NCBI RefSeq assembly: GCF_001469215.1
Contig: NZ_LOFH01000001.1
Span: 310,001 to 374,000, forward strand
Length of the DNA stretch: 64,000 nucleotides
Direction: 5' to 3'
Source of the DNA: Pseudoalteromonas sp. H105
GTDB lineage: Bacteria > Pseudomonadota > Gammaproteobacteria > Enterobacterales > Alteromonadaceae
Shown here: positions 1 through 8,358 of the stretch, piece after piece
Layout of the letters: each line of letters starts with the position of its first letter
How positions within the stretch are numbered: position 1 is the first letter of the stretch
Notes under the pieces: model-generated
What the model was told of the DNA's origin: nothing
What the model saw: only the letters and a program-made list of their open reading frames with translations
Database searches by the model: none
Program-made: the position numbers and the translations under genes

Positions 1-79
1 ATGAAATTTATACCGAAAAGAAAAACACTTCAGTGTTTGTATCAAATAACAAACTCAGTTAAAGTCAGCGTTTTATAAA

Positions 80-637
80 ATGATGAACAAAATGGATAGT
101 CAAATCACTACAAAACCTAAACGACAAGCAGGCAGAGCAGAGCTCGTATTAGAAACATTTATATTTCGTGGTCGTTGGTTACTTGCTCCTTTTTTTGTTG
201 GGCTATTATTTGCCGTTATTTTATTACTGATCAAATTTTTTAAACAGTTATACCTAATGGGCATTGCTACGTTTACAGCCACTAACGAAGAACTGTTAGT
301 AGGGATTTTAACGTTAGTAGATACGGCGCTACTCGGTGGGTTATTGCTCATAATTATTTTTAGTGGTTATGAAAATTTTGTATCGAAACTTAATATAGAG
401 AACCATGAAGATAGGCCAGCTTGGATGGGTAAGGTTGGTTTTTCTGGGCTTAAAATGAAGCTTATTAGTGCCATTGTTGCTATATCTGCTGTGGAGTTAT
501 TAAAAGTGTTTATTAGCTCTTCATCGCATACCAGTGAGGAATTAATTTTAAAAGTCGTTATTCATATTACTTTTGTTGCTTCTGGTGTGTTGTTCGCACT
601 GACAGATTATATTAACAGTAAAACAATTAACCACTAA
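80..637 (+). CDS. yqhA: YqhA/UPF0114 family inner-membrane protein
   Basis: Small integral membrane protein of the UPF0114 (YqhA) family; the family has no established function. The sequence shows the family hallmarks: RGRWLLAPFFVGLL near residue 30, LVDTALLGGLL followed by FSGYENFVSKL near residues 80-105, and VIHITFVASGVLFA near the C-terminus. Three to four hydrophobic segments are visible. At 185 aa it is about 20 residues longer than E. coli YqhA; the extra part is a basic N-terminal tail. Several in-frame ATGs (80, 83, 92) make the exact start uncertain. It converges on the ABC permease gene, with a shared hairpin between them. Confidence 0.88.
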   Translation: MMNKMDSQITTKPKRQAGRAELVLETFIFRGRWLLAPFFVGLLFAVILLLIKFFKQLYLMGIATFTATNEELLVGILTLVDTALLGGLLLIIIFSGYENFVSKLNIENHEDRPAWMGKVGFSGLKMKLISAIVAISAVELLKVFISSSSHTSEELILKVVIHITFVASGVLFALTDYINSKTINH

Positions 638-648
638 TTAAATATAAT

Positions 649-674
649 AGGTAGGCTGATTGCATAGCCTACCT
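649..674. terminator. hairpin between convergent genes
   Basis: A perfect 9-bp stem (AGGTAGGCT / AGCCTACCT) with an 8-nt loop lies between the convergent ends of yqhA and the ABC permease. There is no clean U-run on either side, only AT-rich flanks, so it is a plausible but imperfect bidirectional terminator. Confidence 0.5.
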
Positions 675-686
675 CGACAATTGAAT

Positions 687-1883
687 TTACTTAAAAATAG
701 CCAGCCACATGGCTTTTAAGCTAGGTTCCTTACCATACATATTCATCCCCATTTTAAAAATACGCGCTGCAAAAATACGCAGGTAATAAAAACAGCCAAC
801 ACTGAGTATGAAAGAAAGAAATGGTTGCCAAAAAGGTAAGTCTACTAATGACATGCGTACTGGCATAACGGCAAATGCGGTAAATGGCAAGTAACTTAAA
901 GCAATACTCAGAGAGCTATTAGGCGCATCCATCATGAAAAATGCGATCGCAATCGGGGCAATAGGCAGCATCATCAACGCACTTTTACTACTATGATTGG
1001 GGTCATCAATGCCTGCTGCTACAGCTGCCATAAACGCAGCACAAATAGCAAGGCCTGAAATTGCAAACGCGATAAACCAAGGGAGCATAGACCAGTTAAC
1101 AAAATCCAAACTAATCGGTTGTTGCTTTATAATCACTGTGAAAAACAGCATGGATAGCACTACCGATAACAAAGTACCAAACATTGTCTTTACTGCCAGT
1201 AATATTTGGCCTGTTAGCTTACCATCAATCCACGTTTGGGGTGTCATTGTAGCCATGAGTTGTTCCGTTACCCGATTTTGCTTTTCACCTGTGATACTGA
1301 CAAACAACTGACCAAATATGCCAAACATAGCAACAAATAATAGTATCAATACCCCGAAAGCGGTGTAAGTTTGGCTTTTGTCTGCTTGATTCTTTATTAG
1401 TTCATCAAGTATTTGATGTTCAATCGTTTTACTATTCGTTAAGCTATCATATTGCGCTTGATTCAAATCGAGCGCATCTAACTGTTGCTGCTTCATCAAG
1501 GCGTTTAGTTGAGATGAGAGGGTTGTTTGCCATAAGTCTTTTTCTAGAGTGACCAATGTGTAATTAGTTGTTTGTTCGTTATATTTCAGTACGCCATCGA
1601 ATTCATCTTGATCTAACTTATTAATAGCATTATTAATATTCTCAACATGTTCAAATTTGAACGCCGGGTTTATTTTATTTAAAAATGGTTGCTCGGCATT
1701 GGTTGCTAAGGTGTACTGTTTATCGAAATCGGCGCCACTGGCGGCAAAGAAATAGATAATAGCTGCAATTAGTAACATGATGAGTTTAGATATTATCTCT
1801 TGTTTTAACTTAAAAAAGTGCAAAAACTCCCATTTAGCGACAGTCCATACCTGCTCTTTGCTTGATACGTTTTTATTTTTCAT
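687..1883 (-). CDS. ABC-2 type export permease (NatB-like)
   Basis: Membrane subunit of an ABC-2 exporter paired with the ATPase gene just upstream. One transmembrane segment lies near residues 25-45, then a polar loop of about 130 residues, then five or six hydrophobic segments to the C-terminus, which is the NatB-type layout. The start is taken at the ATG at 1883 because it has a good ribosome site (AAGGAG, about 7 nt away) and overlaps the ATPase stop codon by 11 bp, typical of translational coupling; the open frame runs 20 codons further upstream. Substrate unknown: the family exports Na+, drugs or peptides. Confidence 0.85.
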   Translation of the reverse strand: MKNKNVSSKEQVWTVAKWEFLHFFKLKQEIISKLIMLLIAAIIYFFAASGADFDKQYTLATNAEQPFLNKINPAFKFEHVENINNAINKLDQDEFDGVLKYNEQTTNYTLVTLEKDLWQTTLSSQLNALMKQQQLDALDLNQAQYDSLTNSKTIEHQILDELIKNQADKSQTYTAFGVLILLFVAMFGIFGQLFVSITGEKQNRVTEQLMATMTPQTWIDGKLTGQILLAVKTMFGTLLSVVLSMLFFTVIIKQQPISLDFVNWSMLPWFIAFAISGLAICAAFMAAVAAGIDDPNHSSKSALMMLPIAPIAIAFFMMDAPNSSLSIALSYLPFTAFAVMPVRMSLVDLPFWQPFLSFILSVGCFYYLRIFAARIFKMGMNMYGKEPSLKAMWLAIFK

Positions 1884-2817
1884 AACTTTGCTCCTTGCAA
1901 TCGTGTGCATTATGTTCTGCAACAGCTTGTAGATAAATAGCATGCAAAGACTGTGATTGATTCTTCAACTCATGAATTTCGCCTAACTTTAAAAGGTGAG
2001 GCAGAAGCTCATTAAGCGTTTGATGTTCATTTAATGTGATGGTTAATCGAGACGTTGATAGCTGTTTAATAACAAATGCTGAACTAAGTATGCTAAGTTG
2101 AGTATTATCAACATGTTTACGGAAGTTTACATCAATCACATGATTGTTGTAATGGTCAAAAACCTCACTTAGTTTACCGTATAATACGCTTTGACCCTTA
2201 TTAAGTAGTAAGACTCTGTCGGCCAGCTTTTCAACCATCGCCATTTGGTGCGCACTTAATATGACGGTCATCCCTTGTTGCTTTAATTCGGCTAAAAATT
2301 CAACCACTAACTCTTGGTTGATGGGATCTAAGCCTGAAAATGGTTCATCAAGAATCACCCATTTAGGCTTATGTAATATGGCTGTAATGAGTTGTACTTT
2401 TTGCTGATTTCCTTTTGATAAGGATTTAAGCGGATCATTTAAACGATCGGATAAACTAAATTTTGTTAACCAATGTTGGCATCTTTCTTCAATGTCATCG
2501 TTTGTGACGCCATGTAGTTGTGCAAAAAATTGCAGGTTTTGCTTGAGGGTTTTTTCGGGATATAGACCTCGGTCTTCAGGTAAATAGCCTAATAACTGTG
2601 AAGGTATAGAAGAAAAGGGTTCATTTTCATCAACAAACTTAATTTCACCAGCATCAGGGTAAGTAAAACCTACCAGCATTTTAACCAATGAGGACTTACC
2701 TGCACCATTAGGGCCAAGTAAAGCAAATATTTCGCCAGGTTGAACGTCGAAAGATAAGTTATCCACAGCGCTGACAGTATTATAATGTTTTTCTAAATGA
2801 CTGATGGTTAAAGACAT
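1873..2817 (-). CDS. ABC transporter ATP-binding protein (NatA-like)
   Basis: Cytoplasmic ATPase driving the adjacent ABC-2 permease. Visible motifs: Walker A GPNGAGKSS at residues 35-43, signature LSKGNQQKVQ near 135, Walker B WVILDEPFSGLDP near 155-165, and the switch His in ILSAHQM near 190. A C-terminal extension of about 80 residues is typical of the export ATPases with a DUF4162-like tail. Two-gene operon with the permease. It is divergent from the sigma-54 activator gene; the activator-type palindrome at 2923-2938 lies about 105 bp upstream of this start, so co-regulation is possible but not shown. Confidence 0.88.
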   Translation of the reverse strand: MSLTISHLEKHYNTVSAVDNLSFDVQPGEIFALLGPNGAGKSSLVKMLVGFTYPDAGEIKFVDENEPFSSIPSQLLGYLPEDRGLYPEKTLKQNLQFFAQLHGVTNDDIEERCQHWLTKFSLSDRLNDPLKSLSKGNQQKVQLITAILHKPKWVILDEPFSGLDPINQELVVEFLAELKQQGMTVILSAHQMAMVEKLADRVLLLNKGQSVLYGKLSEVFDHYNNHVIDVNFRKHVDNTQLSILSSAFVIKQLSTSRLTITLNEHQTLNELLPHLLKLGEIHELKNQSQSLHAIYLQAVAEHNAHDCKEQSYEK

Positions 2818-2922
2818 AGTATTTCTTCATTTTATATTTTCTCCATATTAGTGATTATATTTATCGTGTGGAAATATAATTTGTAAGTAAAAGTGTAATC
2901 ATCAAGAAAGAGTGATAATGTT

Positions 2923-2938
2923 TCGTGATATATCGCGA
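2923..2938. promoter_or_regulatory. palindromic operator before the sigma-54 activator gene
   Basis: TCGTGATATATCGCGA, a 16-bp inverted repeat with one mismatched pair, ends 11 bp before the activator start codon and abuts its ribosome site (GAGAGAG). Two near-copies lie at 4360-4375 and 4379-4394, immediately after the activator gene and before ccoG. Three sites sharing GATATATC around one regulator gene suggest they are its own binding sites; the copy here would fit autoregulation. Confidence 0.7.
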
Positions 2939-2949
2939 GAGAGTGTTTT

Positions 2950-4362
2950 ATGATCAAACAATTTTTGAATGACCCAACTTTATTATTGAATGCAGTGGGT
3001 GAGGGGATCTACGGTTTTGATTTATCTGGTAATGCGGTGTTTATAAATCCTGCTGCAGAGCGCATGACTGGCTGGAAAGCAAGTGAATTACTGGGTAAAA
3101 AAATTCATCAATACCATCACCATAGTCATGCTGATGGCTCACCCTACCCAGCAGATGAATGCCAAATTTATTGCACCATGTTTGATGGCGTTCATAGGCA
3201 CGTTAAAGATGAAGTGTTTTGGCGTAAAGACGGCACGCAATTCCCTGTTGAATATACATCAACACCTGTTTATAAAAATGGGCAATTAATTGGTGCTGTG
3301 GCTATATTTCGCGATGTTTCAAAACAACATGAAACAGAGCATGCTTTACGTGATGCCCTTAAGCAAGTTAGCGCAATGAGTGAGCAATTAAAAGATGAAA
3401 ATACTTACCTTACAGCGCAGTTAAATGAAGGTTGGCAAGATTCAGGGTTAGTAGGTAAAAGCCATGTATTTCAAGCCATGTTAGAACAAATCAAATTAGT
3501 TAGCCCAACCGACAGTACAGTGCTTATCCTTGGTGAGAATGGAACAGGCAAAGAGCTAGTAGCGCGCAACCTTCATCGCCTAAGTAACCGCTATAAGCAG
3601 CCCTTTATAAAAGTTAATTGCGCAGCATTTACACCCAGTTTATTGGAATCCGAGTTATTTGGTCATGAAAAAGGAGCGTTTACGGGGGCAAATGAGCGTC
3701 GTAAAGGGCGTTTTGAACTCGCTGATAATGGTACATTGTTTTTAGATGAAATAGCAGAGTTGCCACTAGAGTCACAAAGTAAGTTATTACGTGTTTTGCA
3801 AGAACGTGAGTTTGAGCGTGTTGGTGGAAGTTCCACGCTCACTGTTGATATACGAATTATTGCAGCGACTAATCGCGATCTATGGCAAATGGTTGAACAA
3901 GGCCATTTCAGAATCGATCTTTATTATCGTTTAAATGTATTTCCAATTCGCGTGCCTGCATTAAAAGAACGAAAAGAAGATATACCACTTTTGAGTGTTA
4001 ACCTTATTCAACAACTTAATAAACGTTTAGGTAAGCAATTAAATGGATTAAGTAAAAAGGCTATAAGTCAGCTTCAAGCGTATGATTGGCCAGGGAATAT
4101 TCGAGAATTACAAAACGTATTAGAAAGAGAAGCTATTCTATCAAAACACGCGGTACTAAACTTAACCCAGCCATTGAGTGGGCAGGTTAACTCAAGTGTT
4201 AACCCATCACTTTCTCTTAATTGTGTCGTTAAACAGCATATAGAAACAGTGCTAGATATTACAAATGGTAAAATATCAGGACCAAAAGGAGCTGCGATTA
4301 GGCTTGGTATGCCAGAGAGTACATTACGTTCAAAAATGAAAAAGCTAAACATAGAAAAATAA
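2950..4362 (+). CDS. PAS-AAA+-Fis sigma-54-dependent activator
   Basis: Bacterial enhancer-binding protein. An N-terminal PAS domain (about residues 8-120) carries a distinctive HHHSHADGSPYPADEC stretch; a short coiled coil follows; the AAA+ domain (about 160-395) has Walker A GENGTGKE, the sigma-54 contact loop GAFTGA near residue 240, and Walker B GTLFLDEI; a C-terminal Fis-type helix-turn-helix ends the protein (IRLGMPESTLRSKMKKL). There is no receiver or GAF domain, so the PAS domain is the likely sensor; its His/Cys-rich segment could bind a metal, heme or other redox ligand (inference). The next gene, ccoG, has a -24/-12 promoter and two palindromes upstream, so ccoG is the probable target. 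Confidence 0.9.
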   Translation: MIKQFLNDPTLLLNAVGEGIYGFDLSGNAVFINPAAERMTGWKASELLGKKIHQYHHHSHADGSPYPADECQIYCTMFDGVHRHVKDEVFWRKDGTQFPVEYTSTPVYKNGQLIGAVAIFRDVSKQHETEHALRDALKQVSAMSEQLKDENTYLTAQLNEGWQDSGLVGKSHVFQAMLEQIKLVSPTDSTVLILGENGTGKELVARNLHRLSNRYKQPFIKVNCAAFTPSLLESELFGHEKGAFTGANERRKGRFELADNGTLFLDEIAELPLESQSKLLRVLQEREFERVGGSSTLTVDIRIIAATNRDLWQMVEQGHFRIDLYYRLNVFPIRVPALKERKEDIPLLSVNLIQQLNKRLGKQLNGLSKKAISQLQAYDWPGNIRELQNVLEREAILSKHAVLNLTQPLSGQVNSSVNPSLSLNCVVKQHIETVLDITNGKISGPKGAAIRLGMPESTLRSKMKKLNIEK

Positions 4363-4394
4363 CGATATATCACGAATTTCGCGATATATCACGT
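4360..4394. promoter_or_regulatory. tandem palindromic sites upstream of ccoG (putative enhancer)
   Basis: Two copies of the palindrome seen at 2923-2938: TAACGATATATCACGA (4360-4375, overlapping the activator stop codon) and TCGCGATATATCACGT (4379-4394), centres 19 bp apart. They lie about 97 and 115 bp upstream of the predicted sigma-54 start site, a normal distance for an upstream activating sequence. Confidence 0.72.
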
Positions 4395-4455
4395 AAAAGA
4401 ATGTTTTAATTTTCTTTAAGTTGCTGTAATTTAATATTAAAAATAAACTTTCAGG

Positions 4456-4472
4456 TTGGTCTGAAAGTTGCA
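4456..4472 (+). promoter_or_regulatory. sigma-54 (-24/-12) promoter of ccoG
   Basis: TTGGTCTGAAAGTTGCA has GG and GC elements exactly 12 bp apart (4458 and 4470), matching the TTGGCAC-N5-TTGCA pattern except within the -24 half (TTGGTCT). It sits 40 bp before the ccoG ATG and directly downstream of the paired palindromes. Predicted transcription start near 4483. Confidence 0.75.
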
Positions 4473-4511
4473 AAATACTTATTCAAAGACCGTTACAATG
4501 AAGTAAGTATT

Positions 4512-5894
4512 ATGAAATTTGATATTAAAGAAGAAGACATGATTATTAAACCCTACAAGGACGAGGGCCCAATTTATATTCGTGAGCAAAAAGGGTTTTT
4601 CCAGCGAGTGCGTCGTAATTTAGGTTGGCTACTCATGCTTGTGTTTGTTGCCATTCCTTGGGTTCAATACAACGGGCAGCAAGCTGTCTTGTTTGATGTA
4701 GGCACCCAGAAATTCACGATTTTTAGTCTAACCCTTTTACCTCAAGATTTTATGATTTTGGCGTTGCTATTTATGCTTGGGGCATTTGCGTTATTCTTTG
4801 TAACAAACTGGCTGGGCAGAGTCTGGTGTGGTTATACTTGTCCACAAACCATCTGGATGCTCATGTTTTCATGGGTTGAGCAACGAATAGAAGGCACGCG
4901 TAATCAGCGTATAAAGTTAGATAAATCACCTTGGTCAATCGTTAAATGGCGTAAGAAGATAACTAAACACAGCGCGTGGCTTGTTATATCTTTATTAACC
5001 GCTACGTCTTTTATGGCTTACTTCATTCCAGCCAAGTCTCTTTACAGTGATATGGTGATGCTTGATTGGTCAGGTATAACCAGTTTTTGGGTATGCTTAT
5101 TCGCTTTTTGCACTTACGGTAATGCAGGCTTTTTGCGTGAAAAAATGTGTACTATTGCCTGCCCATACTCTCGCTTTCAATCTGTGATGTTTGATAAAGA
5201 TACACTCCTTGTTACCTATGATACTAAGCGTGGTGAAAACCGCGGGCCGCGTAAGCGTAAAGCAGACCCTAAATCCCTAGACTTAGGTGACTGCGTTGAT
5301 TGTAATTTGTGCGTCGAGGTGTGCCCAGCAGGGATTGATATTCGAAATGGGCTACAATATGAGTGTATAAATTGTGGTTTATGTATTGATGCATGCGATG
5401 ACACAATGGAAAAATTTGGCTATCAAAAAGGGCTTATTAAATACGCAAGTGAAAAACAAATTGCGGGAGGGACTACCAATCCATTTAGATTAAAGCTTTT
5501 AGGGTACGGCGGGTTAACAGTTCTATTGTCAATAGTGATGATTGTATGGTTGGCTCAAAGAACGCCCATTGAAGTGTCAGTCCTACGCGATAGAAATGCA
5601 CTATATAGAGTGAATTACGAAGGCTTAGTTGAAAACCCGTATACATTGACCATTATTAATAAAACTCAACAGCCTCTTCACTATCATGTGTCATTAAGTG
5701 GCTTTGACAAAGGCGAACTCAAAAGTCCACAAAATACCCGAGTAGAACCCGGTGTAATGAAGCAAATCCCCGTCACTATTGTTGCTGATGGCTATAACCT
5801 CGACAAAAAAGTAACCAAGCTCGAATTTGTTGTAACTGCGCATGAAGACAGTACTATTACTCAAACACAACCTAGCTTGTTTTATAGGAATTAA
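4512..5894 (+). CDS. ccoG: cytochrome c oxidase accessory protein CcoG (FixG/RdxB family)
   Basis: Inner-membrane iron-sulfur protein needed for cbb3-type cytochrome oxidase assembly; in the family it reduces Cu(II) to Cu(I) for delivery to the oxidase. Visible: YIREQKGFFQRVRRNLGW then several transmembrane segments, the RVWCGYTCPQTIW motif near residue 108, CTIACPYSRFQ near 216, two 4Fe-4S ferredoxin motifs (CVDCNLCVEVCP near 260 and CINCGLCIDACD near 285), a last transmembrane helix near 330, and an Ig-like FixG C-terminal domain. Length 460 aa is normal. A second ATG at 4539 is possible. The ccoNOPQ structural genes are not in the window; here the gene stands alone behind a sigma-54 promoter, which is unusual. 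Confidence 0.93.
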   Translation: MKFDIKEEDMIIKPYKDEGPIYIREQKGFFQRVRRNLGWLLMLVFVAIPWVQYNGQQAVLFDVGTQKFTIFSLTLLPQDFMILALLFMLGAFALFFVTNWLGRVWCGYTCPQTIWMLMFSWVEQRIEGTRNQRIKLDKSPWSIVKWRKKITKHSAWLVISLLTATSFMAYFIPAKSLYSDMVMLDWSGITSFWVCLFAFCTYGNAGFLREKMCTIACPYSRFQSVMFDKDTLLVTYDTKRGENRGPRKRKADPKSLDLGDCVDCNLCVEVCPAGIDIRNGLQYECINCGLCIDACDDTMEKFGYQKGLIKYASEKQIAGGTTNPFRLKLLGYGGLTVLLSIVMIVWLAQRTPIEVSVLRDRNALYRVNYEGLVENPYTLTIINKTQQPLHYHVSLSGFDKGELKSPQNTRVEPGVMKQIPVTIVADGYNLDKKVTKLEFVVTAHEDSTITQTQPSLFYRN

Positions 5895-5905
5895 ATGCGT
5901 TTAAC

Positions 5906-6316
5906 TTAGATTGTGGGCTCTGTTATTTTTTGCTCTATGAATAGCATGGCCTCTTCTAAGTTAGCAAAAAGCCTATCATGAATATTAAAGTCAAGGCCTG
6001 TGTTTTTAATGACACGTTGCATTTGATTAATGATTAATGACGAGTCAAATATAAAAGCACTCGCAATACAGCCATCTTTAATCATACTTTTAGTTAAGTC
6101 GACAAAGCTTGCTTCAGCATCAGGTGTGGCTGCTTGTGCATGCTTTGAGTTGCTAATGTAACCCCAAGGTGCGCCAGCAAACGATTTTGCACGATTGAGC
6201 ATTGCGGTGCTAAACTCAATCACTAATCGCTCGTTAATATAACCAGTAAAACTTGCGATTATAATGTTACTTTCGTGCTGTAACGTGACGTGACCATACT
6301 GATTTTTGAATTCCAA
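5906..6316 (-). CDS. hypothetical protein, STAS-like fold possible
   Basis: 136-aa soluble protein with no signal peptide or membrane segment. The alternation of strands and helices (IIIASFTGYINERLV at the start, an AMLNRAK helix, WGYISNSK strand, SAFIFDS strand) resembles the SpoIIAA/STAS-like small proteins often seen in marine gammaproteobacteria, but I recognise no diagnostic motif. It converges on ccoG, ending only 11 bp from the ccoG stop. The ribosome site is modest (AAGGATAAG upstream). Confidence 0.7.
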   Translation of the reverse strand: MEFKNQYGHVTLQHESNIIIASFTGYINERLVIEFSTAMLNRAKSFAGAPWGYISNSKHAQAATPDAEASFVDLTKSMIKDGCIASAFIFDSSLIINQMQRVIKNTGLDFNIHDRLFANLEEAMLFIEQKITEPTI

Positions 6317-6454
6317 TTCTTATCCTTACTCGAAGTGAAGAGCGCGAATTTTATACAAAAATTGATGTAAGTCTAGGCATTTAAAGAGATAAATTGTAGT
6401 TTGCATATTATATTTTGAAAACATATTAAAGTGGCAAGGAAATGCCTTTTTTAG

Positions 6455-6513
6455 GACCAAATTAAAATAATTTATTTGCATAATAGCTGTTTATAAATAC
6501 ATATAATTTGGTC
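6455..6513. repeat. 10-bp inverted repeat in an intergenic region
   Basis: GACCAAATTA (6455-6464) and TAATTTGGTC (6504-6513) are perfectly complementary, separated by 39 nt of AT-rich sequence. They lie between the hypothetical gene and the 3' end of the M14-family gene. It could form a long-loop hairpin or mark a regulator site; no U-tract follows. Confidence 0.4.
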
Positions 6514-6524
6514 TTAAATGTAAA

Positions 6525-7439
6525 TTACTTTGCAATAATGTAATCTAACGCGCCTGAAATTGCAGCGACTTGGGCGAGAATACATTCTTCATCAGTGGCG
6601 GTTTTGCTATCTGGGTAAACCTCTGTTGTTGTGACATATTTTGCATTAGTAAAGCCCATACATAATCCTAATTTGCGTGCGCTGTAGTTTATAACGCCAA
6701 CCTGTTCTTGTGTCACACCAATCAATTGGTTGTTGTTATCACTAGGGGCAATATGTGTGACCGCCGAGACACTGTTTATTATGGCAGTTTGAAATGCATG
6801 TTCTGGTTTTATTGAATCTGCAACAAGGTAAAACCCATCTGGGATGTTCCAGTTTTTGTTGACACTGCCTTCACGTGCAGCGAGCGCAGGCCTAAATTCA
6901 CTGTTGTCAGTATCGGTTGTTTCATGTAAATCAATGTGGGCGATAGGGTTGATATTGTTATCGTTCATATAAGCCATAATAGCCGCAGACTCAGCCGCTG
7001 GGCTGTCTTTATAGAATGAACGATTGGGATCAACAGCATTTGGGTTCCAACGGTTAATGGTCTCATATCCCCATGGGCTAATACACGGCGCTACTACTAA
7101 GTTAAAGTGCTTACTGTAGTGATTGGCTAGCGTTTTAACGAAACGAATTGCACCAAGTACGCCACTGGTTTCATAGCCATGAACACCCCCAGTCACTAGA
7201 ACGGCGGGCTTTTCAGCAGACCAACCTTTAGACTTAATGATAAAAAGAGGGTAGCGTTCAACATCATATTCAAGCGAACTGTATTGCTCAATATCAACGT
7301 CTTTTGTTAATTCGTTGATCAATGACACCACGTCTTGCTGATAGCTTCGCTTGATTGTTTGCTCATTAAACCATTGATGTTTCTCTTCACTGGTCCATGG
7401 CAAACCAGGGGTTCCGATAGGGTAATTATTTTCGCTCAT
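6525..7439 (-). CDS. M14-family metallo-deacylase/carboxypeptidase (succinylglutamate desuccinylase/aspartoacylase-like)
   Basis: Predicted zinc-dependent amidohydrolase of the M14 / aspartoacylase group. The zinc motif is visible as GGVHGYETSG (His-x-x-Glu) near residue 85, followed by NPNAVDPNRSF near 130 (the Asn-Arg substrate-binding pair of the family) and HIDLHETTD near 168 with the third zinc ligand. 304 aa, no signal peptide, so probably cytoplasmic. Good ribosome site (AAGG) before the ATG. It lies 59 bp downstream of the 191-aa hypothetical gene on the same strand and may be co-transcribed with it. The substrate cannot be read from the sequence. Confidence 0.8.
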   Translation of the reverse strand: MSENNYPIGTPGLPWTSEEKHQWFNEQTIKRSYQQDVVSLINELTKDVDIEQYSSLEYDVERYPLFIIKSKGWSAEKPAVLVTGGVHGYETSGVLGAIRFVKTLANHYSKHFNLVVAPCISPWGYETINRWNPNAVDPNRSFYKDSPAAESAAIMAYMNDNNINPIAHIDLHETTDTDNSEFRPALAAREGSVNKNWNIPDGFYLVADSIKPEHAFQTAIINSVSAVTHIAPSDNNNQLIGVTQEQVGVINYSARKLGLCMGFTNAKYVTTTEVYPDSKTATDEECILAQVAAISGALDYIIAK

Positions 7440-7498
7440 AAAACCTTCATTGTCAGCAATAAAGGGGATAGCTTATCTATGCACACACATCAGTGCAA

Positions 7499-8074
7499 CT
7501 AACTGGATGGGATTGTGTTATATAAATTTGCATATTGACGTTTATGAAGATTAAATAGGTATTCACGTAACTGCTCTTTACCTTCATGTATATCGATTAT
7601 TCTCGCTGCAATGCCATCTTTGGAATGCCTGACAGGTTCAATAGTAATGGTGACATGTTTTTTATTGGGTAAATCAAACTGCATACGCTGATTATCAGGG
7701 AGTCTTTTGTGGTTTCCTTGGGGTTTTAAAAATACACCAGAACTAGAGATTGATTCAATACAATAACCTTCACTCTCAATATTCAAATTATCCCATCGCC
7801 AGCTTCGTTGATTTCCTTGTGTGTCAATCACCTCTGGTGCACTTAGAATTGGCGTGAATGTCCCTGAGGTGTCAACTTTAAACACTAAGGGAAACCATAA
7901 CTGGTATTGCCCGACTTCGGCAAGTAAGGTCAAATTAGCATTTTGAAACAAACTAGCAATGTTTGTTGGGATATCACTTTTAACGGTGAGCTTTTGATTC
8001 TTAGGTAAATGAGTTGTGTGCTGTGTTTTGAATAAACTCGATAAAAATAGTAATTCATCGTTTGAAAAGCCCAT
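7499..8074 (-). CDS. hypothetical protein, possible PilZ-like domain
   Basis: 191-aa soluble protein of unknown function. The start is set at the ATG at 8074 because a strong ribosome site (AGGAGGT) lies six bases upstream; the open frame extends six more codons to a GTG at 8092, but those codons contain the ribosome site itself. The C-terminal half (ESEGYCIESISSSGVFLK, then MQFDLP and VRHSKDGIAARI) has a pattern reminiscent of PilZ domains (I-S-x-x-G-x-x-L and a beta barrel), but the RxxxR motif is not clear, so c-di-GMP binding is only a suggestion. Upstream of the M14-family gene in the same direction. Confidence 0.72.
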   Translation of the reverse strand: MGFSNDELLFLSSLFKTQHTTHLPKNQKLTVKSDIPTNIASLFQNANLTLLAEVGQYQLWFPLVFKVDTSGTFTPILSAPEVIDTQGNQRSWRWDNLNIESEGYCIESISSSGVFLKPQGNHKRLPDNQRMQFDLPNKKHVTITIEPVRHSKDGIAARIIDIHEGKEQLREYLFNLHKRQYANLYNTIPSS

Positions 8075-8324
8075 GACGTACCTCCTGTACACAATATTTT
8101 TTGTTTTACTGTTTATTCATTAACGGCAGGGAAGGTTAATTCTTGAGCGGATACAAAAAAAAGCACCGATCACTCACTAAAGACGATTGTAAAAGTGTAG
8201 GGGCCGTTTATTAGGCTTGGATTCGCTATACTGAGCGAGGAGCAAATACGCAGTTGATTGCTTTTAGCAAATAAAATCAGTAGTCTACGGTTCATAAATT
8301 AATATTTAGTGCTAAGGTGAAATC

Positions 8325-8357
8325 ATGAATATTCTACAATTGTCAGATGATTGTTAG
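8325..8357 (+). CDS. 10-codon leader ORF before a methyltransferase gene
   Basis: An ATG at 8325 with a good ribosome site (AAGGTG, 6 nt away) opens a 10-codon frame (MNILQLSDDC) that stops at 8355-8357, one base before the ATG at 8359 of the methyltransferase gene. That gene has no ribosome site of its own, so the short ORF may serve to deliver ribosomes by translational coupling. Inference from layout only. Confidence 0.4.
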   Translation: MNILQLSDDC

Positions 8358-8358
8358 T

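Noticed and set aside
23-38. AAACACT-TC-AGTGTTT palindrome at the window start
   Set aside because: The two-base loop cannot form a normal hairpin, and no T-run follows; context upstream is missing.
4498-4506. Two-codon frame (ATGAAGTAA) just before ccoG
   Set aside because: Too short to judge, and no ribosome site; chance is sufficient.
8075-8092. GTG at 8092 as start of the 191-aa hypothetical
   Set aside because: The six codons contain the AGGAGGT ribosome site that serves the ATG at 8074.
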